Positions 41,761-51,818 of a DNA stretch of 64,000 nucleotides are shown piece after piece. The number at the start of each line of letters is the position of its first letter. Position 1 is the first letter of the stretch. The notes beneath the pieces are model-generated. The model did no database searches and had not been told where the DNA came from. It saw only the letters and a program-made list of their open reading frames with translations. Origin of the DNA: a bacterium (GTDB taxonomy: Bacteria; SZUA-182; DTGQ01); NCBI GenBank assembly GCA_023512255.1, contig JAILZY010000011.1:1-64000 (forward strand). Direction: 5' to 3'. A program made the position numbers and the translations under genes.

Positions 41761-43233
41761 ATGGAAAGATATAGGGCATTGTCTATCAACTTAAAAGATG
41801 CTCTCATAGCCTTTGGTGTCAGCCTGCTCTGCGGAATTTTAATTGTTAGGTATAATCTATTAATAATACCTGCTATCGCCGGAATTATACTTTTTCTTCT
41901 ATCACTTTGTAAATATGAATTTATCTTTTACTTTGGTATATCTTCTTGTGTTTTTTATAATCTTGCCATAATACATTTTGGTTCATTTGATGGGAAGCCT
42001 TACCAGATTATATGGAGTATGGTATTTATCGCCTATATCCTAAAATCGCTTTACCATCGAGAACAGATTTTAAAATTCGACAAAATTGATATTCCACTCT
42101 TTACTCTTCTGGCTGCCTATATGTTATCCCTGATTAACTCGATCAATTCAGGAATAACTATCAAAGAGACCATACAGCTTTTTTATTTCATTCTTACTTT
42201 TAAGATTATCTGTACATCAATAAAAAATAAGAAAGAAATGATTAGGGTTTTTCACCTTGTGATTATATTTGGGCTAATATTTATCGGCATAGGGCTGTTA
42301 ACAGTTTTTATTGGCCGGGCTCCTTTCCCTCAGCTTTTGATCGACGTATCTAGAAAAAAGATAAGCTTGAATACTCATGGAATACTTTTCCAGGAAGCCA
42401 TGAGGTCCGCAGGACGAGCAATTTTCACTAGGGTAAGCAGTTGCTTTCTCGGCTATGTTGAAACTGCTAATATTTCATGCCAGATGCTGATTATCCTCCT
42501 TGTACTTATTGGCGGCAAGCACCTTGGGGTACAAAAAAAAGTTCTTCTTTCCCTTGCCTTCCTTTTAGGAGGAATATTATTGATTTTTACCTTTTCAAGA
42601 GCTGGGATAACTGTTTTTACCTTTTCTGCCATGCTAGTCATGTATTTCAGAAGGCAATTTAAAAGTATCCTCATTTTCTTGCTTATTCTGGTATGCGTTA
42701 TTACCTGTTACCAGCCCTTCAAGGCAAGAATGAAAGAGGCTAGTACCCTGGAGCAGCACTCTACTAAAGGTCATCTGGCATTGTATTGGGGAGCATGGAA
42801 TATATTCCTGAAGTCGCCACTGTATGGAATAGGAGCTGGCACATTTAAAGAGTTAGATAAATTTGATTTAGTAAGAGATATTAAAAAAAAATTTAATATC
42901 TGGGGCTGGCCCGATGCCCATAATATGCTTCTCCAATGTGCGGCTGAAACAGGTATTCTGGGGTTAATAAGTCTTATTTCGATCATAGGAATATATTTCC
43001 ATTCGCTCATAAAAGCTATCCGTATTCAAGAGGATAGTTACTATCGGGACCTTCTCATTGGTCTGACACTTGCGAATTTATGCGCCTTCCTTATGAATCT
43101 TACCATGAATGCTTTTGGTGTGGATACATTTTGGATAATAGCTGGCGTAGGCTATGCTGCAGCATCTCTTGTCAGTGCTAGACCTGTAGACGTAATATTC
43201 AGCAATAATGAAAATTATCCTGGTCAACACTAA
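41761..43233 (+). CDS. O-antigen ligase/polymerase family membrane protein (Wzy-like)
   Basis: Multi-TM; GIGAGTFKELDKF...DAHNMLLQCAAETGILGL. Confidence 0.82.
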   Translation: MERYRALSINLKDALIAFGVSLLCGILIVRYNLLIIPAIAGIILFLLSLCKYEFIFYFGISSCVFYNLAIIHFGSFDGKPYQIIWSMVFIAYILKSLYHREQILKFDKIDIPLFTLLAAYMLSLINSINSGITIKETIQLFYFILTFKIICTSIKNKKEMIRVFHLVIIFGLIFIGIGLLTVFIGRAPFPQLLIDVSRKKISLNTHGILFQEAMRSAGRAIFTRVSSCFLGYVETANISCQMLIILLVLIGGKHLGVQKKVLLSLAFLLGGILLIFTFSRAGITVFTFSAMLVMYFRRQFKSILIFLLILVCVITCYQPFKARMKEASTLEQHSTKGHLALYWGAWNIFLKSPLYGIGAGTFKELDKFDLVRDIKKKFNIWGWPDAHNMLLQCAAETGILGLISLISIIGIYFHSLIKAIRIQEDSYYRDLLIGLTLANLCAFLMNLTMNAFGVDTFWIIAGVGYAAASLVSARPVDVIFSNNENYPGQH

Positions 43234-44440
43234 GCACTTCCCAGGCGGGGGAGACAGCACTTACACCTTTAACCTCGCTCGGCTGCTCAGGGAAAAGGGT
43301 CATGAGGTGGCCCATTTTGCCATGCAGGATCCAAAAAATATCCCTGATGTTAATAGCGATCTTTTCGTCAGCTACATTGACTTCAAGGAGCTGAATCGCC
43401 GGAAAAACCTCTCAAGCGGCCTCAAAACGTTAGGCCGAGCCATTTATTCTCGTGAGGCTAGGAGAAATTTCGGCCATCTTCTCGACCGTATCCAGCCGGA
43501 TATTGTGCACCTGCAAGGGATTCATGCTCATATTACCCCATCGGTTATTTTTGAGACTAAAAGCCGCGGACTGCCCGTAGTCTGGACTCTTCATGACTAT
43601 AAGCTGATTTGCCCCAATACCCACTTTCTGATAGATGGTAGCGGTAAGATCTGCGAATCTTGCGGGAGGTGGTCTTTTTGGCCTGCGATAGTGAAAAGAT
43701 GCAAAAAAAATTCTCTTTTGGCAAGTAGTATGGCTGTTTTAGAGACCTACATTCACCGGCTGATAGGAGTATGGAATAGGGTTGATTTTTTTCTCTCACC
43801 AAGCGCTTTTTTGAAGGATAAATTAGTGCGCCGTGGCCTGCCAGCATCGCGGATAGAACATCTGCCGCTCTTTTTACCAGATGAGTTATTTCTTGATGAG
43901 CGGGGCGATGAGGGATATCTCCTTTTTATGGGCAGACTCGATCCGATAAAGGGGATTTATCCCTTGCTTAAGGCTGCGCATCTTGCGACCAAGACCCGCC
44001 TTGTTCTGGCAGGCAGAGCGGAAGGATCGGTGGCCGATCAGCTCACTGGACTTCTGCCGCCAAATGCTCAGTATGTGGGTATGAAACAGGGAGTAGAGCT
44101 TAGACGACTTCTCAGCAGGGCAAGGGCAGTAGTGCTTCCATCTTTATGGTATGAGAATCAGCCCTTTAGCCTCACCGAAGCCTTTGCGGCGGCAAAGCCG
44201 GCCATTGTCTCTGATCTTGGGGGAATGACTGAGCTGGTTACCAAAAGCCAAGGCGGTATTTTGGTTCCGCCTGGTGATGTTGATGCCTTGGCCAAGGCTA
44301 TGGACTGGATGAGCCTGCATCCTGATGATGCGCGTGAGATGGGGCAAAAAGCTCAAAAATATGCTCTTTGTGTTCATTCCGCGAATGTACATTATCGAAA
44401 ACTTATGGAAATCTATCAACTTTCAATTAAGGGAAAATAA
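43208..44440 (+). CDS. Glycosyltransferase family 4 protein
   Basis: FPGGGDSTYTFNLARLLREKGHEV; VLPSLWYENQPFSLTEAFAAAKPAIVSDLGGMTELV. Confidence 0.9.
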   Translation: MKIILVNTKHFPGGGDSTYTFNLARLLREKGHEVAHFAMQDPKNIPDVNSDLFVSYIDFKELNRRKNLSSGLKTLGRAIYSREARRNFGHLLDRIQPDIVHLQGIHAHITPSVIFETKSRGLPVVWTLHDYKLICPNTHFLIDGSGKICESCGRWSFWPAIVKRCKKNSLLASSMAVLETYIHRLIGVWNRVDFFLSPSAFLKDKLVRRGLPASRIEHLPLFLPDELFLDERGDEGYLLFMGRLDPIKGIYPLLKAAHLATKTRLVLAGRAEGSVADQLTGLLPPNAQYVGMKQGVELRRLLSRARAVVLPSLWYENQPFSLTEAFAAAKPAIVSDLGGMTELVTKSQGGILVPPGDVDALAKAMDWMSLHPDDAREMGQKAQKYALCVHSANVHYRKLMEIYQLSIKGK

Positions 44441-44455
44441 GTAAAGGAGAAAGAG

Positions 44456-45028
44456 ATGTCATCAATAAGTGCTCAAATCATAGGGATTAATGCTGGGGCG
44501 TCTGACGATATTGGCGCTAAATGTGTAGATGCGGTATGCGATCCAAATGCGGAGGCTAGTATTATTGCCTTGCTCAAGGGGCTACTCAAACAGCTTCAGG
44601 GCGATGGCTCAGGATCTGCACCGGTAAACCTTGCGGGATGCTTGTCGCACGAATATGACACCATTGATGTGGCTAAGCAGAGCAAGGGGGGGGTAACAGT
44701 AGCCCATAACGCTATTACTGCTACTGCCACCAGCGATGAGATTGACTGCCGGGGCTATAATGCCATTTCGGTTGAGTGTGAGGTATCGAATATTACCTCC
44801 GGTAATTGGGTAGTAGAGATTTTGGGAAGTGCCATATCTGGGGGAACATTCGGCAACTGTTACCAACCCAAGGATGATGGTGATTTTGCTCAGCAGAAGA
44901 CCCCCACGCTAGATGCTAATGGCAATAAAACCTTTTATTTTCGCGGCGTTCCAAATTTCGTCAAGATTCGGGCTACCCGCACAACCGACGGTACCCTAAC
45001 CTGCCGAGTGACCCCGATGAATCTGTAG
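44456..45028 (+). CDS. Hypothetical protein with phage-structural-like beta composition
   Basis: 190-aa ORF with SD (AAAGGAGAAAGAG) and no enzymatic motif. Confidence 0.6.
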   Translation: MSSISAQIIGINAGASDDIGAKCVDAVCDPNAEASIIALLKGLLKQLQGDGSGSAPVNLAGCLSHEYDTIDVAKQSKGGVTVAHNAITATATSDEIDCRGYNAISVECEVSNITSGNWVVEILGSAISGGTFGNCYQPKDDGDFAQQKTPTLDANGNKTFYFRGVPNFVKIRATRTTDGTLTCRVTPMNL

Positions 45029-45148
45029 ATGAATCTGTACTACGACAAGACATACACTACAACAAGGCTGTGGCTAGTTTTTACCCACGGCTAGAGTAAG
45101 TTATAGATTACAGTAGGTTATAGTATAGAGTAAGAGGTTATTGACAGG

Positions 45149-46147
45149 ATGGAATGCGCGGTTATTACTACATATCGCTGTAATGCTCGATGCCAGATGT
45201 GCAATACTTGGCAGGCACCTACCTCAAAGAGCGAAGAGTTTAATCCAGCCATTTTGGAGAAAATCCCTGGCGGCATGATTCGACTCAACATTACCGGTGG
45301 TGAGCCGATGCTGAGGGATGACATCATGGATATCGTAAGCATTCTGGATAAAAAGACCAAAAGGCTAGAAATCAGCACCAATGGCTATTTCACTGACCGG
45401 ATCATCAAGGTGTGCGAGCGGTTTCCTAATATCACCATTCGGGTAAGTGTCGAGGGGCTGCCAAAGCTCAATGATGAGCTTCGGGGAATCAAGAACGGCT
45501 TTGACCATGCTCTGCGGACTATTTTAAAACTCAAAGCTATGGGCATAAGAGACATTGGCTTTGGCATTGTGATCTCGGATCGCAACTGCTCTGATCTTTT
45601 GGAATTATACACGCTCTGCTCCAGTATGGGGATAGAATTCGGGAATGCCACGATGCATAACTCATTCTATTTCCATAAACTTGACAACAAGATAGAGGAT
45701 GTGGATAAGGCTGTCGGCCAGATGAAGCGCTTCATCCAAGCTCTTCTCCAAAGCCACAGGAGCAGCTTGCGGATGCGGCTTAAAGATTGGGCCCGAGCAT
45801 ACTTGAATCTTGGAACCCTTGGTTATATTCAAGGCAAAGCCAGGCCGCTTGGCTGTGGTGCAGCTACGGATACCTTTTTCATTGATCCCTGGGGTAGGGT
45901 TATGGCCTGCAATGGCTCGGCTGAGCCCTGGATCATGGGGGATCTGAAAACCCAATCATTTGATGATATATGGTATGGCCCACAAGCAGAAGCAGTGCGG
46001 CAGAAGGTGCGAGAGTGCCGGCGCAACTGCTGGATGACCGGCACTGCCGTGCCAGCTATGCGAAAGAATATCTGGGTGCCGCTTATCTGGATCATCAAAA
46101 GTAAACTTAATCTTGCTCTCGGCAAGGAGGTTGTGCCCGAATGTTAA
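45149..46147 (+). CDS. Radical SAM/SPASM protein
   Basis: TTYRCNARCQMCNTW (CxxxCxxC); C-terminal CGAATDTFFIDPWGRVMACNGS and CRRNC. Confidence 0.88.
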   Translation: MECAVITTYRCNARCQMCNTWQAPTSKSEEFNPAILEKIPGGMIRLNITGGEPMLRDDIMDIVSILDKKTKRLEISTNGYFTDRIIKVCERFPNITIRVSVEGLPKLNDELRGIKNGFDHALRTILKLKAMGIRDIGFGIVISDRNCSDLLELYTLCSSMGIEFGNATMHNSFYFHKLDNKIEDVDKAVGQMKRFIQALLQSHRSSLRMRLKDWARAYLNLGTLGYIQGKARPLGCGAATDTFFIDPWGRVMACNGSAEPWIMGDLKTQSFDDIWYGPQAEAVRQKVRECRRNCWMTGTAVPAMRKNIWVPLIWIIKSKLNLALGKEVVPEC

Positions 46148-47250
46148 AGATCGCTTATCTTGGGATCAAGGGACTGCCCTCAAAGGGCGGGGCTGAGCGG
46201 GTGGTTGAGCCGATTGTCCATGCACTTTCAAGCAGGCAAAAGTTGACTGTTTACTGCAATAGCCGCTATACCCCGCAGGGTACAAAGATAGGGAGAGTAA
46301 GGCTGGTTCGCATTCCGACCTTGCCGGGCAAATATCTTCAGCCGGTGTCATTTTTTATCCTGTCCGCGCTTCATGCCCTATTTAAGGGGAATTATGATCT
46401 TATACATGTCCATAACGTTGAGGCCTGCTTTATTTTGCCCCTTTTGCGAATTAGGTATCGGGTAATTGCAACCTCCCACGGAAGCCCAATCAGGGCTGCT
46501 CGAAGCAAGTGGGGTCCCTTGGCCCGCACTCTAATGGGATTGACCGAATACCCATACCTGCTGCTGTCAAATTGTGCGACCAGTGTCTCACGGGCTGATG
46601 CTGAGTATTTTAAACAGGTGCGGGGGCGCAAGGTAGTTTATCTGCCTAATGGGATAAGAGAATACCCAGTTGATCATAAGCTGGCCAGGCAAAACTTGAA
46701 AGAAATGGGGTTATCCCCTAGTAGGTATATTCTTTTTGCTGCTGGCCGTATCGATCCTACCAAGGGATGTCATCTGGTTCTTGAAGCCTTTAATAAGCTC
46801 AATCTAAATCTACCGTTGGTTATTGTCGGTGATCTGGCCCAGGTGCCGCATTATGCTCAAGGTCTTCGGCAGATGGCTGATGAGCGAGTGGTGTTTATTC
46901 CCCACATTGCGGACAAAGAAAAGCTGTTTGGCCTTGTCCGCAACTGCCGCTTATTTATCTTCCCCTCGCTGGTTGAAGCCATGTCAATGATGTTATTAGA
47001 GGTAGCGGTCATGGGGGTTCCCTTGATCTGTAGTGATATTCCCGAAAATAAAGATATTTTGGATAAGCATGCTGTTTACTTTCAATCTGGAAATGCCGAG
47101 GACCTGGCCCGAAAAATGCGCTGGGCTTTAGACCACCCTGACCTTATGAACAGCTATGCTAAAGGAGCCCAAGCATGGGTCAAAAGCCACTACTCTTGGG
47201 AAAGAATGGTCAAAGGATATGAAACACTCTATGAGAAAATAGCCGGGTAA
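46141..47250 (+). CDS. Glycosyltransferase family 4 protein
   Basis: GIKGLPSKGGAERVVEPI; AAGRIDPTKGCHLVLEAF. Confidence 0.9.
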   Translation: MLKIAYLGIKGLPSKGGAERVVEPIVHALSSRQKLTVYCNSRYTPQGTKIGRVRLVRIPTLPGKYLQPVSFFILSALHALFKGNYDLIHVHNVEACFILPLLRIRYRVIATSHGSPIRAARSKWGPLARTLMGLTEYPYLLLSNCATSVSRADAEYFKQVRGRKVVYLPNGIREYPVDHKLARQNLKEMGLSPSRYILFAAGRIDPTKGCHLVLEAFNKLNLNLPLVIVGDLAQVPHYAQGLRQMADERVVFIPHIADKEKLFGLVRNCRLFIFPSLVEAMSMMLLEVAVMGVPLICSDIPENKDILDKHAVYFQSGNAEDLARKMRWALDHPDLMNSYAKGAQAWVKSHYSWERMVKGYETLYEKIAG

Positions 47251-47351
47251 GACAAAGTACGGGTAAGACACAGTATAAAGACAAGAAAATAAAGACAAGA
47301 ACAGCGGGTTAAGAGACAGAGAGTGAAGTAAAAGACAAAGAGTGAGGTATT

Positions 47352-48944
47352 ATGATGCTTTCTAAACATAAAATCTGCATGGCCATATTAGATGTTTTGC
47401 TCATCTTTGCTGGCTTCCATAGCGCTTTTTGGTTTGTTTTTGCCTCAGGGCTATACAATGGCGGTGGCGGCGTGCCGCAGCAGCGGTTTCCGACCTATTA
47501 TGCCCCTTCCATAGTGCTGATCACTGTTATCTTCCTCATTGTATTCCAGCTTGAGGGCTTATATAAGTATCAGGCAATCACCAATCCTATTCATCAGCTT
47601 CAGTCGCTTTTGAAATGCTATCTCAGGTGTCTGGCTGCCTTTATGGTAATCGTTTTCTTTCTTAAAACAGAATACATTGCCACAAGCCGACTAACGATAG
47701 GGCTTGGTTTTTTGATCAGTTTTATGCTCATGGTTCTAGCCAGGACCCTGATTGTACCCAAGTTGTTCTACTTTCTGGTCAGGACAGGTAGGGTAAGAAA
47801 ACGAACCCTAATCATAGGAGCTGGACGGCACGGGAGCAAGATCTGTAGCTATCTTGAGCATAATCCCAAAAGTTATTTTGAGGTGGTTGGCTTTGTCGAT
47901 GATTTTAAGAAAGCAGGCACTGTGGTGTGTGGTCATGAGGTTTTGGGGAATAGCTATGAGCTAGAGCATATCATTTTAAAACATAAAATAAAAGAAATCA
48001 TTTTGGCTATCAATAACATCGGCAAAGGAGCATTGATCGCGCTGATTGATCGGTGCAAAGGGGCAGGGGTGGTAATTCATGTGGTTTCAGACCTATTCTC
48101 CAAGGTAGTTGAGAAAATGGAAGCTGAGGAGTTTAGCGGGTTAGTTACTTACCGAATAGTGCCCCGGCAGATGGGAATTATTCAGCGGACAGTCAAACGA
48201 GCGGTTGACCTGCTAGGGTCGGCTATTTTGCTTACCCTTTTTTCTCCATTTTTTTTGATCATTGCCCTGGCTATAAAGTGGGATTCAGAAGGTCCGGTTT
48301 TTTACAAAAGCCAGGTAGTTGGCCAAGGAGGCAAACCTTTTGTGGCTTATAAATTTCGGAGTATGCTCAATCATCAGTCAGCCAATGAAGAAGAGAGGCA
48401 AAAATATGAAGCTGGCAAAAAGCGCCATCTTCAATTTATGGAGAGCTTTATTCAGGGACGAATCAGCGGAAAATATTTTGTTAAGGATGAATCTCGGGTT
48501 ACCAGGGTAGGCCGCTTTTTACGCAAGCACTCCCTGGATGAGCTTCCGCAGTTAATCAATGTCTTTCGGGGAGAGATGAGCCTGGTAGGACCGCGGTTTT
48601 GCTCGATTGAGGAATATCAATTTTATAAGCCTTGGCATAAGCGGCGGCTTCAGGTAAAGCCTGGGATTAGTGGGCTGTGGCAGGTTAGAGCTCGAAGTGA
48701 GGTCAGCTATGATGATATGGTTATCCTCGATCTTTACTATATAGAAAATTACTCTCTTTTGTTTGATCTTGAGATTTTATTGAGAACGGTATCAGTTGTT
48801 ATTACTGGTAAGGGAAGCAGAATAAACAGAATATCAGGAGGAGATTTTGAACAAGGGGAAAGGGATGAACAAGTATCTATGCAAGTAGATATGAATAAAT
48901 CAATGGTTGCAAGTTTAAGCTTTAAGGGAGTTGATAACCGATGA
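47352..48944 (+). CDS. Undecaprenyl-phosphate sugar phosphotransferase (WbaP/WcaJ type)
   Basis: N-terminal TM plus C-terminal KRAVDLLGSAILL...FYKSQVVGQGGKPFVAYKFRSM...LRKHSLDELPQLINVFRGEMSLVGPR. Confidence 0.93.
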   Translation: MMLSKHKICMAILDVLLIFAGFHSAFWFVFASGLYNGGGGVPQQRFPTYYAPSIVLITVIFLIVFQLEGLYKYQAITNPIHQLQSLLKCYLRCLAAFMVIVFFLKTEYIATSRLTIGLGFLISFMLMVLARTLIVPKLFYFLVRTGRVRKRTLIIGAGRHGSKICSYLEHNPKSYFEVVGFVDDFKKAGTVVCGHEVLGNSYELEHIILKHKIKEIILAINNIGKGALIALIDRCKGAGVVIHVVSDLFSKVVEKMEAEEFSGLVTYRIVPRQMGIIQRTVKRAVDLLGSAILLTLFSPFFLIIALAIKWDSEGPVFYKSQVVGQGGKPFVAYKFRSMLNHQSANEEERQKYEAGKKRHLQFMESFIQGRISGKYFVKDESRVTRVGRFLRKHSLDELPQLINVFRGEMSLVGPRFCSIEEYQFYKPWHKRRLQVKPGISGLWQVRARSEVSYDDMVILDLYYIENYSLLFDLEILLRTVSVVITGKGSRINRISGGDFEQGERDEQVSMQVDMNKSMVASLSFKGVDNR

Positions 48945-50071
48945 TTGTGCCTTTTGTGGATTTGAAGACTCAGTATCAAAACATCAAGCCTGAAATTGAT
49001 CTTGCCATTCAGGAGGTTTTAGACAGTGCCGCCTTTATCATGGGGCCGAAGGTAAAAGAGTTTGAGGAGGGTTTTGCCAGGCTTCATGAGGCAGCATACT
49101 GCATTGGGACCAGCTCAGGGACAGACTCACTGCACCTGGCTCTTTGGGCTGCCGGCATTCAGCCTGGCGATAAGGTGATTGTTCCGGTCAATACCTTTAT
49201 TGCTACTGCCGAGGCGGTGAGCCTGTGCGGTGCAGAGCCTGTTTTTATCGACTGTGATGACTACTATAACCTTGATGTTTCAAAGCTTCGGCAAAAGCTG
49301 TCAGCAATGAGTGCAAAGGAGCGGACTAGACTGCGGGGAATCATCCCGGTTCATCTCTATGGCCAGCCAGCAGATATGGATGAAATTATGGCCCTGGCCA
49401 AAGAGTATAACCTTTTGCTGGTCGAAGATTGTGCTCAGGCCCATTGCGCTCGATTTAACGGCCAGCCGGTCGGAACGCTCGGCCTGGTCGGCTGCTTTTC
49501 CTTCTATCCTGGCAAAAACCTTGGAGCCTATGGAGAAGCAGGAGCGGTGATTACCAATGACCGTAGGCTCTATGAAGCCATGAGGCTGATCCATGATCAT
49601 GGTGCGCCGGTGCGCTACCAGCACGATGTGGTTGGCCATAACTACCGGATGGAGGGGATTCAGGGAGCGGTCCTGGCAGTTAAGCTGAATTATATCAGCG
49701 CCTGGACAAGGATGCGGCAGGAAAATGCAAATCTCTATAGCCAATGGTTACAGGATGTGACCGAAGTGACTGTGCCTCGGATAAAATCAGGCCGCACGCA
49801 CTCCTTTCACCTTTATGTAATCAGGGTCAAGGAGCGGGATGCCTTAATGAAATATCTGGCAGATCATGGGATCAGCACCGGGCTCCATTATCCTGTTCCT
49901 CTTCATCTTCAAAAAGCTTACGCTCATCTTGGGTATCAGCGGGGAGACTTTCCAGTAGCCGAGAAGATGGCCAAAGAGATCCTTTCCCTGCCGATGTATC
50001 CAGAATTGACCGAAGAGCAGATTCGTTTTGTGGTCGATCAAATCAAGAACTTTTTTGCCAGCAGAAGATGA
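48941..50071 (+). CDS. DegT/DnrJ/EryC1/StrS aminotransferase (WbpE-like)
   Basis: VPFVDLKTQYQNIKPEI...GTSSGTDSLHLAL...VEDCAQAH...FSFYPGKNLGAYGEAGAV. Confidence 0.93.
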   Translation: MIVPFVDLKTQYQNIKPEIDLAIQEVLDSAAFIMGPKVKEFEEGFARLHEAAYCIGTSSGTDSLHLALWAAGIQPGDKVIVPVNTFIATAEAVSLCGAEPVFIDCDDYYNLDVSKLRQKLSAMSAKERTRLRGIIPVHLYGQPADMDEIMALAKEYNLLLVEDCAQAHCARFNGQPVGTLGLVGCFSFYPGKNLGAYGEAGAVITNDRRLYEAMRLIHDHGAPVRYQHDVVGHNYRMEGIQGAVLAVKLNYISAWTRMRQENANLYSQWLQDVTEVTVPRIKSGRTHSFHLYVIRVKERDALMKYLADHGISTGLHYPVPLHLQKAYAHLGYQRGDFPVAEKMAKEILSLPMYPELTEEQIRFVVDQIKNFFASRR

Positions 50072-50081
50072 GGACAAATCC

Positions 50082-51044
50082 ATGTTGAAAATAGCAGTCT
50101 TGGGCTTGGGATGGTGGGGATCAAAGCTGTTTCGGAATGCGTTTCGACATCCAGCGGCTGAGCAGGTGATAGGGGTTGATCCTTCAGCGGCTCGTCGTCA
50201 GGAGTTGGCCGCAAGCCTCGAAACTTCGGTGCTGGCTGATCCTGAGGAGGTGTTGGCTGATCCTACGGTTCAGGCCGTTATCATCGCTACTCCGCCAAAA
50301 ACGCATTTCAATCTGGCTCAACAGGCACTGAGAGCTGGAAAGGATGTCCTAATAACCAAACCGCCGACCAAAACTATTGAAGAGCTGGAATGTCTTACCG
50401 CTTTGGCTAAAGCCAATCGGTGCATCTTTATGATGGATTCTACCTTTGTCTACAGCGAGCCGGTTAGGAAAATAAAAGAGCTATTTGATCAACATCTTTT
50501 TTCAGAGATCTTATTCATACAATCCCTACGGTATGGTAACGACCTTCGGCTGCACCATGTAAGCCGGCTGCGGCAAACCATGCTGGCCAATGGGATCAAT
50601 GTAGTCGAAGACCTTGTGTTTCATGATCTGGCTATGCTCAATTATCTACTGCCGGAGGAGAATTTTCGACCCAAAGCAGGCCATAGGGTAAACCTCCTGT
50701 CGGATGAGCTTTGCGATACGGCCTTTATTCGCCTGGAAACCGATACCTTCCCTGTCCATATTGGATTGAGTTGGACTTTGCCCGAGCGCCGGCGTGAGCT
50801 ACTGGTCTGTGATCGAGACAAGCAATTAATTTTTGATGATCTGGCAGCAGAGCATAAGCTCAAACTCTTTTGGATCGAAGACAAGCGGGAAGAGTTGATT
50901 GAGCATGGACATGAGGAGCCGCTTTTTCGGGTCATCAATCACTTTTTCCATTGTATTGAAACCAGACAGACCCCATTTACTGATGGAGCTTATATGTTAA
51001 AACTTATGAAAATTTTTCAATCAGTGCTGGAGCTTTTCCCATGA
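50082..51044 (+). CDS. Gfo/Idh/MocA family oxidoreductase
   Basis: MLKIAVLGLGWWGSKLFRN Rossmann; DVLITKPPTKTIEE; ATG at 50082 preferred. Confidence 0.88.
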   Translation: MLKIAVLGLGWWGSKLFRNAFRHPAAEQVIGVDPSAARRQELAASLETSVLADPEEVLADPTVQAVIIATPPKTHFNLAQQALRAGKDVLITKPPTKTIEELECLTALAKANRCIFMMDSTFVYSEPVRKIKELFDQHLFSEILFIQSLRYGNDLRLHHVSRLRQTMLANGINVVEDLVFHDLAMLNYLLPEENFRPKAGHRVNLLSDELCDTAFIRLETDTFPVHIGLSWTLPERRRELLVCDRDKQLIFDDLAAEHKLKLFWIEDKREELIEHGHEEPLFRVINHFFHCIETRQTPFTDGAYMLKLMKIFQSVLELFP

Positions 51045-51631
51045 GCAGCCAATCTGCCACTTTACCTTTACCCTTCATTCACCCCTTAGCCATCGTTGAA
51101 ACAAAAAATATTGGTTATGGCACTCGCATCTGGGCCTGGACCCATATTCAGGAGGAGGTTATGGTCGGAGCCTATTGCAATATCGGAGAGCACTGTTTTT
51201 TGGAAAACGGTGTTTCGATAGGCAATCGGGTAGTGATCAAAAATGGTAACTCCCTATGGCAGGGAGTTACGGTTGCTGATCAGGCTTTCATCGGGCCACA
51301 GGTTATTTTTACCAATGAGCGGTTTCCCCGATCAGGGTTTCGCAAGCCCTTTGAGGCAATTACTATCGGCCGGGGAGCAAGTATTGGCGCCGGCGCGGTT
51401 ATTGTTCCTGGGGTCAGAATAGGCTGCTACGCAACCATAGGGGCAGGCTCAGTGGTTACCCGCTCGGTAGCTGACCATGCCTTGGTGTTTGGAAATCCGG
51501 CCAGGTTTCAGGGCTGGATGTGCGTATGTGGTTTGAGACTTAAGATGAGCAACTCGACGGACTTGGCAAAGTGTGAATGCGGAAGAAGGTATGAGATATT
51601 GCCAGATATATGTCGACTGGCTATTGATTGA
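51041..51631 (+). CDS. Acyltransferase, left-handed beta-helix (WbpD/FdtC-like)
   Basis: Hexapeptide repeats; VIFTNERFPRS; C-terminal Zn-ribbon-like CVCGLRL...CECGRRYE. Confidence 0.87.
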   Translation: MSSQSATLPLPFIHPLAIVETKNIGYGTRIWAWTHIQEEVMVGAYCNIGEHCFLENGVSIGNRVVIKNGNSLWQGVTVADQAFIGPQVIFTNERFPRSGFRKPFEAITIGRGASIGAGAVIVPGVRIGCYATIGAGSVVTRSVADHALVFGNPARFQGWMCVCGLRLKMSNSTDLAKCECGRRYEILPDICRLAID

Positions 51632-51635
51632 ACAT

Positions 51636-51749
51636 GAATCCAGAGCGAACACCTGAAAAGCTTTATATTCCAGAATGTTAACTCACACATTTTGTGAAAG
51701 TTAACTGATTGATTTTAAAATGCAATCTGGCATTCGCTCTGGCATAAGG
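51636..51749. mobile_element. MITE-like element, family C copy 2
   Basis: Near-identical to 11950-12064 (GAATCCAGAGCGAACACCTGAAAAGCTTTATATTCCAGAATGTTAACT...CATTCGCTCTGGCATAAGG). Confidence 0.85.
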
Positions 51750-51818
51750 TCGAAATAATTTCATAGCTTTTTTCATAACGCTTTTTTCTTCATAGTTTTT
51801 CCAAGGAGAGTTAAAGAG

